A DNA stretch of 64,000 nucleotides, from assembly GCA_037444305.1 (NCBI GenBank), contig JBBIMP010000031.1:3880-67879 (forward strand). Reading direction: 5' to 3'. Origin of the DNA: JBBIMP01 sp037444305 (GTDB lineage: Bacteria > Acidobacteriota > UBA6911). The translations under genes and the position numbers were made by a program. The notes beneath the pieces were generated by a model. It did not search any database and was not told the DNA's origin. It saw nothing but the letters and a program-made list of their open reading frames with translations. Every line of letters begins with the position of its first letter. Positions within the stretch are counted from its first letter, which is position 1. Shown piece by piece: positions 50,925 to 59,177 of the stretch.

Positions 50925-53144
50925 ATGTCTAGAATTATTGCGACCGCAGCGATCCGGGGCGCGCACAGTTTCGTTTCCAGGGCGGAGGCCCAGCTCGAAC
51001 AGGCGATCGGGCAGTATGGTCCCGACCGGCGCGTGGCGTTCCCCAACACAGCTTACAACCTGCCCCTGATTCTTGCGCTGCTGGGGATCAAGGTGGAAAC
51101 CCTCAAGCAGTGCCAGGAGGCTCTGGGGCACGCAAAGATTCTCACGCCCCAGATTCCTGCCGACAAACTCTGGCTCCCCTACCTGGGGGATGCGCTGGAT
51201 GCCGGAATCGCCACCCTCATTGCAGAGGAAATTGTCGAGGTGCTGCGCTACCTGGATCCGAACTACAAGCCCACGCCCCCCTTCCTCGGGTTCACCGACG
51301 ACTCGATTTTGCGCACCCAGGGGATCAAGCTGGTGGACGGCCGCATGCCCGGCTTTGCCGCCTGCGTCGGGGCGCTGCCTACGAACAAGCAGGCCGTGGA
51401 GCTGGCGCGCGAACTGCAGGAGAAAGGCATCCTGGTATTCATGGCCGGCAGCAGCAACGGCCGTTCGATGGCCGAGCAGCTGGCGGAGGAAGGCGTGGAG
51501 ATGGGCTGGGACACCTACCTGGTGCCTTACGGCAAGGAAACCAGCTCGGCCGTCTACGCCCTGAATTTCGCGGCCCGCGCCGCCATGACCTTCGGCGGAA
51601 TCAAGCCGGGAGATCTCGATTCGGCGCGGCAGATCCTGATGTACAACAAGGAGCGCGTTTTTGCCTTCGTGCTGGCGCTGGGCAAGGATGACGAGGCCCC
51701 GGAAAATCAGCTGCTGAAGGACGAAAAATATGCCACTGCCGCTGGGGCGATAAACTACGGCTTCCCGGTGATCTCCGAGCCCCCCATTCCCCAGATCCTG
51801 CCGCGCGGCATCTGCACCTACGAGCACGTCGTGTCGAACATCCCGCTTGATAAGATCGTGGCCAAGGCGGTGGAGGTGCGCGGCCTGAAGCTGAAAGTCA
51901 GCAAGATCCCCATACCGATCGGCTACGGCGCCGCGTTCGAAGGCGAGCGGGTCCGCAAAGAGAACCTGCGAATCGAATTCGGCGGCAAGCGCACCCAGAC
52001 GTTCGAGCACCTGCGCGGGCGGCCGATGGACCAGGTGGAGGATGGCAAGGTCACGCTCCACGGACCCGACCTCGACGAGGTGGATGCCGGTGGGGCGCTG
52101 CCGCTGGGCGTGGTGATCGAAGTGGCCGGCCGGAACTTCAGCGAGGACTTTGAAAGCGTTCTCGAGCGGCGCATTCACAAGTTCGTCAGCTGCGGCTCCG
52201 GGCTGATGCACATCGGGCAGCGCGACCTCCCCTGGGTCCGGATCAGCACCGATGCTTTCGACAAGGGCTTCCGGCTCCGCCACCTGGGTGAGTTGCTGGT
52301 GCACAAGTTCAAGGACGAGTTTGGAGGGATCGTCGACAAGGTGCAGGTCACGCTCTACACCGACGAGGAAAAGATGCAGGGGCCGCTGGCCGAGGCCCGC
52401 AAGGCCTACTACCAGAGGGATGAACGCATGGCCGGCATGAAAGACGAGGCGGTCGACAGGTTCTACAGCTGCATCCTCTGCCAGAGTTACGCCCCGAACC
52501 ACGTCTGCGTGGTGACCCCGCAGCGGCTGGGCCTGTGCGGCGCCTACACCTGGCTCGACTGCCGCGCCGCGCATGAGATGGATTCGCATGGCCCCAACCA
52601 GCCGATCCCCAAGGGCGCATGCCTGGATCCCAAGCTGGGGGTCTTCGCCGGCGTGAACCAGTACGTGTCCAGGGTGTCGAACGGCCAGCTCCAGTTGGTC
52701 ACGATGTACTCCATCATGCAGGATCCGCAGACGAGCTGCGGCTGCTTCGAGTGCCTGGTGGCGGTGCTGCCGGAGACCAACGGCGTGATGATCGTGAACC
52801 GGGAGTTCCCGGGGATGACCCCCGTGGGCATGACCTTCTCCACCATGGCGGGAGAGGTCGGCGGCGGGGTGCAGACGCCGGGCTTCCTCGGAGTCGGCCG
52901 GATGTATCTCGTGAGCGAAAAGTTCATCTCCGCGGAAGGCGGGATCCGACGCCTGGTCTGGATGCCGCAGGAGTTGAAGGATGAAATGAAGGAGCGGCTG
53001 GAAGCCCGCCTCAATGAGATAGGTGAGCCCGGGCTGCTGGACAAAATCGCTACTGAAAATGATGCGACTACGGTGGAGGAACTGGTTGCCTACCTCGAAA
53101 AGGTCGAGCACCCGGCTGTCACCATGGAATCCGTTCTGGCGTGA
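50925..53144 (+). CDS. acsB: Acetyl-CoA synthase, CODH/ACS complex beta subunit
   Basis: 739 residues, the bacterial monomer length. All A-cluster ligands are present: C516, C519, C528 and C538 ('YSCILCQSYAPNHVCVV', 'GLCGAYTW') bind the [4Fe-4S] cluster, and C605-G606-C607 ('TSCGCFEC') binds the distal nickel. Each is shifted by exactly ten from the Moorella numbering. It joins CO, the methyl group from the corrinoid protein and CoA to make acetyl-CoA. It is the first gene of the operon, after a long structured leader, with GGGAG before the ATG. Confidence 0.98.
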   Translation: MSRIIATAAIRGAHSFVSRAEAQLEQAIGQYGPDRRVAFPNTAYNLPLILALLGIKVETLKQCQEALGHAKILTPQIPADKLWLPYLGDALDAGIATLIAEEIVEVLRYLDPNYKPTPPFLGFTDDSILRTQGIKLVDGRMPGFAACVGALPTNKQAVELARELQEKGILVFMAGSSNGRSMAEQLAEEGVEMGWDTYLVPYGKETSSAVYALNFAARAAMTFGGIKPGDLDSARQILMYNKERVFAFVLALGKDDEAPENQLLKDEKYATAAGAINYGFPVISEPPIPQILPRGICTYEHVVSNIPLDKIVAKAVEVRGLKLKVSKIPIPIGYGAAFEGERVRKENLRIEFGGKRTQTFEHLRGRPMDQVEDGKVTLHGPDLDEVDAGGALPLGVVIEVAGRNFSEDFESVLERRIHKFVSCGSGLMHIGQRDLPWVRISTDAFDKGFRLRHLGELLVHKFKDEFGGIVDKVQVTLYTDEEKMQGPLAEARKAYYQRDERMAGMKDEAVDRFYSCILCQSYAPNHVCVVTPQRLGLCGAYTWLDCRAAHEMDSHGPNQPIPKGACLDPKLGVFAGVNQYVSRVSNGQLQLVTMYSIMQDPQTSCGCFECLVAVLPETNGVMIVNREFPGMTPVGMTFSTMAGEVGGGVQTPGFLGVGRMYLVSEKFISAEGGIRRLVWMPQELKDEMKERLEARLNEIGEPGLLDKIATENDATTVEELVAYLEKVEHPAVTMESVLA

Positions 53145-53150
53145 AAGCAT

Positions 53151-53182
53151 TGCCCGGCGCCCGCCACTGCGGGCGCCGGGCA
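53151..53182 (+). promoter_or_regulatory. Perfect 14-bp hairpin between acsB and acsC
   Basis: TGCCCGGCGCCCGC (53151-53164), 4-nt loop CACT, and the exact complement (53169-53182), starting 6 bp after the acsB stop. No T-tract follows, so it is not a standard terminator. It could slow or partly stop transcription, or protect the acsB mRNA end and set acsB:acsC stoichiometry. Confidence 0.65.
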
Positions 53183-53208
53183 GACGAAATATAAAGGGAG
53201 CGGCACTT

Positions 53209-54537
53209 ATGGCTAAACTGACAGGGATTGCGATTTATAAGCTGTTGCCGAAAACAAATTGCGGGGATTGCAACGTGCCGACCTGCATGGCCTTCGCCAT
53301 GCAGGTCGCAGCCAAGAAGGTGGCGCTGGACGCCTGCCCGCATGTCTCGGAAGAGGCGAAGGCCGAACTGGCCGATGCCGCGGCTCCGCCGATGCGCGTC
53401 GTGACCATCGGTGCCGGCCCCGCGGCCGTGCAGATCGGCGGCGAGACCGTCCTGTTCCGGCATGAAGAGAAGTTCCACCGTCCGACGGCGCTCGCCATCA
53501 AGGTGAAGGACACCGACGATATCGCCAAGGCCGTCGCGCACATCAAAGGCCTGCACTTCGTCCGGAGCGGCAAGGAGGTGTACCCGAACCTCGTGGCCGT
53601 GGAGCAGACGGGCGACGCCAAGGCGTTCGCCGCGGCGGTCAAGACCGCCCGGGAGAACACCGAGCTGCCGCTGGTGCTTCTCAGCAGCGATCCGGCTGCG
53701 TTGGAGGCCGCGCTGGAAGCGGACGCGGCGAACAAGCCGCTGGTCTGCGGCGCCGACAAGGCGAATTGGAAGAGCCTCGCCGAGCTGTGCACCAAGCATT
53801 CCGTGCCGCTGGCGGTCAAGGGGGAAAGCATCGAAGAGCTCGGGGAACTCACGGCGGAAATCCGCAAGGGCGGACTCGAAGACATCGTCCTGGTGCCCGC
53901 CGGCCTCAAGGAAGGGAATGACATCGCCACCTTGACCACGCTGCGGCGCCTGGCGTTGGAGAAAAACTTCCGGCCCGTGGGCTATCCGGTCATGACCTTC
54001 GCCGACGGAGACGACCGCTACCAGGAAACCATGCGGGCCATTCTCCAGGTCTGCAAGTATTCCTCGCTCCTGGTCATGTCGGGCTCCGAGGCGTGGCAGG
54101 TTTTGCCGGTGCTGACGGCGCGCTACAACATCTTCACCGACCCGCAGGTGCCCAATGCCGTGGAGGCCAAGCTCTACAAGGTGGGCGATGCCGGTCCCGA
54201 TTCGCCGGTGTTGGTGACGACCAACTTTGCCCTCACCTACTTCACTGTGGAGGGCGAGGTCGAGGCCAGCAAGGTGCCCGGCTACATCGCCGTCGTGGAG
54301 ACGGGCGGTCTCGGGGTATTGAACTCCTACGCCGACGACAAGCTCAGCGGCGAGACGATCGCTAAAGCAGTCAAGGCGGCGGGAGTGTGGGACCAGGTCA
54401 ACCACAAGCGACTCATCATCCCCGGGCTGGTGGCGGTGCTGAAAGGCGAGCTGGAGGATGAGTTGGGCTGCGAAGTGATCGTCGGTCCCGAGGAGGCTTC
54501 GGGCATCCCACTCTTTCTGAAGGCGCAGGCCAGGTAG
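53209..54537 (+). CDS. acsC: Corrinoid iron-sulfur protein, large subunit (gamma)
   Basis: 442 residues. N-terminal [4Fe-4S] domain with C18, C21, C26 and C43 ('NCGDCNVPTCMAFAM...ACPH'), then a TIM-barrel domain and a C-terminal cobamide-binding domain ('TGGLGVLNSYADDKLSGETIAKAVKAAG' region). It carries the methyl group on cobalt to AcsB. Start 53209 follows AAAGGGAG; an upstream open frame overlaps acsB and is not conserved. Confidence 0.97.
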   Translation: MAKLTGIAIYKLLPKTNCGDCNVPTCMAFAMQVAAKKVALDACPHVSEEAKAELADAAAPPMRVVTIGAGPAAVQIGGETVLFRHEEKFHRPTALAIKVKDTDDIAKAVAHIKGLHFVRSGKEVYPNLVAVEQTGDAKAFAAAVKTARENTELPLVLLSSDPAALEAALEADAANKPLVCGADKANWKSLAELCTKHSVPLAVKGESIEELGELTAEIRKGGLEDIVLVPAGLKEGNDIATLTTLRRLALEKNFRPVGYPVMTFADGDDRYQETMRAILQVCKYSSLLVMSGSEAWQVLPVLTARYNIFTDPQVPNAVEAKLYKVGDAGPDSPVLVTTNFALTYFTVEGEVEASKVPGYIAVVETGGLGVLNSYADDKLSGETIAKAVKAAGVWDQVNHKRLIIPGLVAVLKGELEDELGCEVIVGPEEASGIPLFLKAQAR

Positions 54538-54547
54538 CGGGTTTTCC

Positions 54548-56497
54548 ATGAGCGACAAGGCGGCGGCAGGCAAAAGAGAGCCCACGGCGACCGTCACGTT
54601 TTTGCCGGATGGCGAAAAGGTGGCGGTGGCGGTGGGGACTGCCCTGCTGCAGGCGGCGCACGCTGCCGGGATGGACCTTGTCAGCCCCTGCGGAGGCGAT
54701 GGCCTCTGCGGGAAATGCCGGGTGATCGTGCGCCGCGGCAACGTGGCCGCGGCGGCGACCACGCTCCTCACGCGGGAGGAAATCCGCAAGGGGTATGTGC
54801 TGGCCTGCCAGACGCGGGTGATCGAGGAAGTCGGGGTCGAGATTCCCCAGGAATCCACGATCGAAGCGGCGCAGATCCTGATCGACCCGGATGCCCAGCG
54901 ATTCAGGGCCCTGCACCCGGTGGCGGAGGCGATCCCCGTCCGGCGCGGAGCCCTCGCCAGGAAGACCTACCTGGAATTGCCGCCTCCCACCCTCGACGAT
55001 GGTCTGGCGGACCAGGCGCGGCTCTTCCGCGAAATACGCCGTCACAGGTCGGCCCCCATCATGCAGATGGGGCTGAAAGTGCTCCGGACGCTCCCGAAGC
55101 TCCTGCGGCACTCCGCGTGGAAGGTGACCGTCACCACCGGGCTGCGCGGCGGCACCGTCGAAGTGCTCCAGGTCGAACCCGGGAACACGGCCGAGCACAA
55201 CCTCGGGATCGCCGTGGATGTGGGAACTTCCACTGTGGTCACCCACCTGATGGACCTCAACAGCAGCGAGCGGCTGGATGCCGAGGCCATGTACAACTCG
55301 CAGCGAGCCTGGGGGGATGAGGTGACGCGGCGCATCCTGCACGCCGGGACTCCCGGCGGGCTGGATCAGCTGCAGCACGCGGTGGTCAGCGACATCAACA
55401 CGATGGTCTCGGCGCTGGTGGCCCGCAACAACGTGAACCTGAGCGAAATCACGTCGGTGATCTTCGCCGGCAACACGGTCATGACGCACCTGCTGCTCGG
55501 GCTGGATCCGGCGTCCATACACAAGTCGCCTTACGTGTCGACGTCGGTGGCGCCGCCTCCAATCCGCGCCGTGGAGGTCGGCATCCAGGTGAACCCGCGG
55601 GCGCTGCTCTACGCCATTCCGTGCATCGGCGGATGGGTGGGCGGCGACGTGACCGCGGGCCTGCTGGCCGTGGGCCTGGGGCAGTCGGAGTCGGTGCAGA
55701 TGCTCATCGACATCGGGACCAACGGCGAGATCGCCGTCGGCAACCGTGACTGGATGATCGCCTGCAGCGCATCGGCGGGACCCGCCTTCGAAGGCTCCGG
55801 CGTCCGGCACGGGATGAAGGCCATGCGCGGGGCAATCGAACGGGTGGTGATCCACTCTGGAGGGCACGTGGCCTACCGCACGGTAGGCAATGTCAGGCCG
55901 CGCGGCATATGCGGTTCCGGCCTGATCGATCTTGTGGCTGAACTGCACCGCGTAGGCTATATCGACAGGTCGGGGAACCTCGTGGCGGGGTCCTGCGAAC
56001 GGGTCCGGGACAATGACGGGATGCTCGAGTTCGTCCTGGTTCCGGCCGCGCGCTCGGCGACCGGGCACGACATCGTGATCAGCCAGGCCGATCTCGCCAA
56101 CCTGATGAGCGCCAAGGCGGCCATCTATGCCGGAACACAGGTGCTCGCGAAGGCCATCGGGCTGGACTTCGGGCAGGTGGAGAGGCTGTACATAGCCGGG
56201 GGCTTCGGCAACTACCTGGACCGCGAGAAGGCCATTGCCATCGGCCTGATCCCGGACCTGCCGCTCGACAGAATCCGTTTCGTGGGCAACACCTCCGTCA
56301 TGGGGGCGTGCATGGCGCTGCTGGCAGAAGATGCCTGGCACCAAGTGGAGAGGATCGCCGAAGCCGTGACTTATTACGATCTGGTCAGTTATCCGAATTA
56401 CTACGACGAGTTCATGGCCGCCAAATTCATACCGCACACCGACCTGAACCGCTTCCAATCGATCAGACAGAGTCAAAAACAGGAGGTACATGTCTGA
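54548..56497 (+). CDS. acsV: ATP-dependent reductive activator of the corrinoid protein (RACE, DUF4445/ASKHA)
   Basis: 649 residues. An N-terminal plant-type [2Fe-2S] domain has C48, C54, C57 and C87 ('PCGGDGLCGKCRV', 'LACQTR'). A linker follows, then an ASKHA ATPase (about 215-630): 'GIAVDVGTSTVVTHLMDL', 'LIDIGTNGEIAVGN', 'LYIAGGFGNYLDREKA'. Such proteins use ATP to reduce Co(II) back to Co(I) after accidental oxidation of the corrinoid protein. It starts 10 bp after acsC and overlaps cooC by one base (TGATG). Confidence 0.93.
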   Translation: MSDKAAAGKREPTATVTFLPDGEKVAVAVGTALLQAAHAAGMDLVSPCGGDGLCGKCRVIVRRGNVAAAATTLLTREEIRKGYVLACQTRVIEEVGVEIPQESTIEAAQILIDPDAQRFRALHPVAEAIPVRRGALARKTYLELPPPTLDDGLADQARLFREIRRHRSAPIMQMGLKVLRTLPKLLRHSAWKVTVTTGLRGGTVEVLQVEPGNTAEHNLGIAVDVGTSTVVTHLMDLNSSERLDAEAMYNSQRAWGDEVTRRILHAGTPGGLDQLQHAVVSDINTMVSALVARNNVNLSEITSVIFAGNTVMTHLLLGLDPASIHKSPYVSTSVAPPPIRAVEVGIQVNPRALLYAIPCIGGWVGGDVTAGLLAVGLGQSESVQMLIDIGTNGEIAVGNRDWMIACSASAGPAFEGSGVRHGMKAMRGAIERVVIHSGGHVAYRTVGNVRPRGICGSGLIDLVAELHRVGYIDRSGNLVAGSCERVRDNDGMLEFVLVPAARSATGHDIVISQADLANLMSAKAAIYAGTQVLAKAIGLDFGQVERLYIAGGFGNYLDREKAIAIGLIPDLPLDRIRFVGNTSVMGACMALLAEDAWHQVERIAEAVTYYDLVSYPNYYDEFMAAKFIPHTDLNRFQSIRQSQKQEVHV

Positions 56498-57252
56498 TGG
56501 CTTTCACATTCGCGGTAGCCGGCAAGGGGGGAATGGGCAAGACTACGCTGGCGGCCCTGCTGATCAAGCTGTTGGTGGAGAGGGGACAGGGCCCGGTTTT
56601 TGCGGTGGACGCCGACCCCAACCCGACGCTGGGTGCGGCGATGGGCTGGGAAGTGGAGCGGACCATTGGCGACCTGCGCGACGACCTCCTGGACAACATC
56701 CGCAATCTGCCGCCGGGGCTCACCAAGAACGAGTACCTGGAACTTGGCCTCCAGGAGTGCCTGTGCGAGGGCAAAGGGGTCGATCTGCTGGTCATGGGCA
56801 GGGGCGAAGGGCCGCGCTGCTACTGTGCGGTCAACAGCGTCCTGCGCCGTTGCATCGACCGGCTCCGGGATTCATACCGTTATGTGATCATCGACAACGA
56901 GGCCGGACTCGAGCACCTCTCCCGGTGCACCACGCAGGACGTGAACGCGCTCCTGATCGTCAGCAGCGAGATGCCGGTGGCGCTGCAGTCGGCCATCCGG
57001 ATTCACAAGCTGGTGGACTCGCTTTCGTTGCGGGTCGAAAAGCGGTACCTGGTCATCAATAACCTGAACGGATCGCGGTCGATTCCGGAGCTGGACCCGG
57101 AGGGCCCGGAACTCCTGGGGGTGGTGCCGTGCGATCCCGAAGTAATCGAGTTGGGGCGCCAGGGAAGGCCCGTGGCCGATCTGGGCGAAAGCTCGCTGGC
57201 GCGCAAGGCGGTTGCCGCCGTGCTCGACGCGGCGCTGCCGGGACGAAGTTGA
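56497..57252 (+). CDS. cooC: Nickel-insertion ATPase, CooC/AcsF family (copy 1)
   Basis: 251 residues, SIMIBI (MinD-like) ATPase. Deviant Walker A 'GKGGMGKTT' (9-17), 'VDADPNPTLGAAMG', and the C-x-C motif at C108/C110 ('PRCYCA') that binds metal at the dimer interface. GAGGTACA-type site AGGAGG precedes the ATG, which sets the start; the frame continues upstream in the RACE gene but is not conserved. Its position next to acsB-C-D suggests the AcsF role, maturing acetyl-CoA synthase; the split between CooC and AcsF roles is inferred. Confidence 0.92.
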   Translation: MAFTFAVAGKGGMGKTTLAALLIKLLVERGQGPVFAVDADPNPTLGAAMGWEVERTIGDLRDDLLDNIRNLPPGLTKNEYLELGLQECLCEGKGVDLLVMGRGEGPRCYCAVNSVLRRCIDRLRDSYRYVIIDNEAGLEHLSRCTTQDVNALLIVSSEMPVALQSAIRIHKLVDSLSLRVEKRYLVINNLNGSRSIPELDPEGPELLGVVPCDPEVIELGRQGRPVADLGESSLARKAVAAVLDAALPGRS

Positions 57253-57316
57253 AACAACCGGGGACCGCGTGCGGCCGTGGTCCGGCCGGATAGGCTAATA
57301 AGGATAAGGGGGAATT

Positions 57317-58270
57317 ATGCTGCCAGATATTAAGAAGGCTTGGGGGGGGAAGATCAACGCGGTCACCATCGGCGCAACGGCAGCCGAGGGGGGCACGCGG
57401 GGCTACACGGTGCAGGTGGGAGGCTCGGCCACCCTGCCTTTCCTCAATTTCGAGGGGGAGACCGCTCGGCCCGTCATCGCCATGGAGATCTGGGATGTCT
57501 ATCCCGAGGACTGGCCCGATGTCCTCAAGGAGCCGTTCGGCGATGCCCTGAAGGATCCGGTGGCGTGGGCCAAGAAGTGCATCGAGATGGGCGCTGACCT
57601 GATCTGCCTGCGCCTCATGGGGTGCAATCCGGACAGGGAGAACCGTCCGGTGGCCGATGCCGTCCGCGTGGTCAAGGCGCTGCTCGCGGGCATGCCTGCC
57701 CCGCTGATCATCTGGGGGTGCGGAAACGCCGAGAAGGACAACGAACTCTTCCCGGCGGTCGCGGAAGCCGCAGCCGGCGAAAACTGCCTCCTGGGAACCG
57801 CGACCGAGGACAATTACAAAACCCTTACTGCGGTCTGCACCGCCTACAAACACAAGCTGATCGGTGAATCGCCCTGCGACGTGAACATAGCGAAGCAGGT
57901 GAACATCCTCGTGGCGGACATGGGATTCCCGATGTCGGATATCGTCATCTACCCGACCAGCGGAGCGCTGGGCTACGGCCTCGAGTACATTTATTCCGTC
58001 ATGGAGCGGGCCCGCCTTGCCGGTTTGAAGGGGGATGCGATGCTCGCCCAGCCGATGGTGAGCGACATAGGTATCGAGGTTTGGGGCGTCAAGGAAGCGC
58101 GGGTCACGGAAGCCGAAGTGCCGGAGTGGGGTTCCCAGAAGGAACGAGCTCCGCTGTGGGAGGCGGCCACCGCCGGCGTCTATTGCGCGGGAGGGGCCGA
58201 CATGGTGATCCTACGCCATCCGCGCGCCGTGGAGACTGTGAAGAAAACGATCGCGGGGCTGGCCGGCTGA
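57317..58270 (+). CDS. acsD: Corrinoid iron-sulfur protein, small subunit (delta)
   Basis: 317 residues, TIM-barrel. 'VTIGATAAEGGTRGYTVQVGG', 'IWDVYPEDWPDVLKEPFGD', 'DLICLRLMGCNPD' and 'IVIYPTSGALGYGLEY' match CdhD/AcsD. It pairs with AcsC and caps the corrinoid. GGGGGA lies 5 nt before the ATG. The 64-bp upstream gap can form a GGACC/GGTCC hairpin. Confidence 0.96.
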   Translation: MLPDIKKAWGGKINAVTIGATAAEGGTRGYTVQVGGSATLPFLNFEGETARPVIAMEIWDVYPEDWPDVLKEPFGDALKDPVAWAKKCIEMGADLICLRLMGCNPDRENRPVADAVRVVKALLAGMPAPLIIWGCGNAEKDNELFPAVAEAAAGENCLLGTATEDNYKTLTAVCTAYKHKLIGESPCDVNIAKQVNILVADMGFPMSDIVIYPTSGALGYGLEYIYSVMERARLAGLKGDAMLAQPMVSDIGIEVWGVKEARVTEAEVPEWGSQKERAPLWEAATAGVYCAGGADMVILRHPRAVETVKKTIAGLAG

Positions 58271-58307
58271 CCGGCCGGTGCCTCCACATCATAAAAAGGG
58301 GATTATC

Positions 58308-59108
58308 ATGGGCATTATTCTGATAGGGGAACGCATTAACGGTTCGTTCAAGGATGTCGGCCGGGCCATCCAGGAGAAAGACGCCTCGGTCATCAAGGAG
58401 TGGGTCCAGAAACAGGAGGCCGGCGGCGCGAACTACCTGGATGTGAACATGGGCGCCGCCTCCCGCAAGACCGAGGACTGGGTCTGGCTGGTTAAGACCA
58501 CGCTCGAATACACGAAGCTCCCGCTCTCGCTGGACTGCAACAAGGTGGAGATGTTCCGTCCCGCGCTGGAAGTCTGCCGGGAGATGGCGCCGGACAAGAT
58601 CCATCTGCTGAACAGCACCACCGCCGAGGACCACAGGCTCGGGCCGCTGGTGGAGATGGCCGCGGAATTCAATACCAGCCTGCTCGGTGTCGTCATGGAT
58701 GAGCGCGGCAGCCCGCAGGACGTGGACCGCAGAGTGGAATTGGGCGCCAAGATCTTCGGCGCCGCGTTCGAGGGCGGGCTTGAACCGGACCGGATTTTCC
58801 TGGATCCTATAGTCATGCCTGTGAAGTTCATGCAGGAGCAGGCCAAGAATGTGCTTGAGGCTATTCAGCAGTTCACTATGCTCTCGGATCCGCCTCCCCA
58901 CATTTCAATCGGATTGAGCAACGTCGCCTCGAAGACCACGGAGCGCAAGCTCATCAATCGGACCTTCCTGGTGATGGCCGTCGCCATGGGGCTCGATGCG
59001 GCGATCGTGGATGTCTGCGACGAAGATCTGGTCAACGCCGTGGCAGCGGCGGAACTCGTGATGAATTATGAGATCTACAGCGACGGGTTCTTGAAGGCCC
59101 GTCAATAG
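58308..59108 (+). CDS. acsE: Methyltetrahydrofolate:corrinoid/iron-sulfur protein methyltransferase
   Basis: 266 residues, against 262 in Moorella MeTr. Pterin-binding TIM barrel: 'IGERINGSFKDVGRAI', 'NYLDVNMGAASRKTEDW', 'LSLDCNKVEMFRPAL', 'ISIGLSNVASKTTERKLINRTFLVMAVAMGLDAAIVD' segments. N198-region 'GLSN' is the conserved catalytic Asn area. It moves the methyl from methyl-THF to the corrinoid protein. Start ATG 58308 follows AAAAGGGGA; ten upstream codons are not conserved. Confidence 0.97.
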   Translation: MGIILIGERINGSFKDVGRAIQEKDASVIKEWVQKQEAGGANYLDVNMGAASRKTEDWVWLVKTTLEYTKLPLSLDCNKVEMFRPALEVCREMAPDKIHLLNSTTAEDHRLGPLVEMAAEFNTSLLGVVMDERGSPQDVDRRVELGAKIFGAAFEGGLEPDRIFLDPIVMPVKFMQEQAKNVLEAIQQFTMLSDPPPHISIGLSNVASKTTERKLINRTFLVMAVAMGLDAAIVDVCDEDLVNAVAAAELVMNYEIYSDGFLKARQ

Positions 59109-59177
59109 GCAAAGTGCCGTCGCCCCGGCCGCGAGGGCTTCCGCGCTGATTCTGTAATAACGAGAGGAGAGTTGGTA

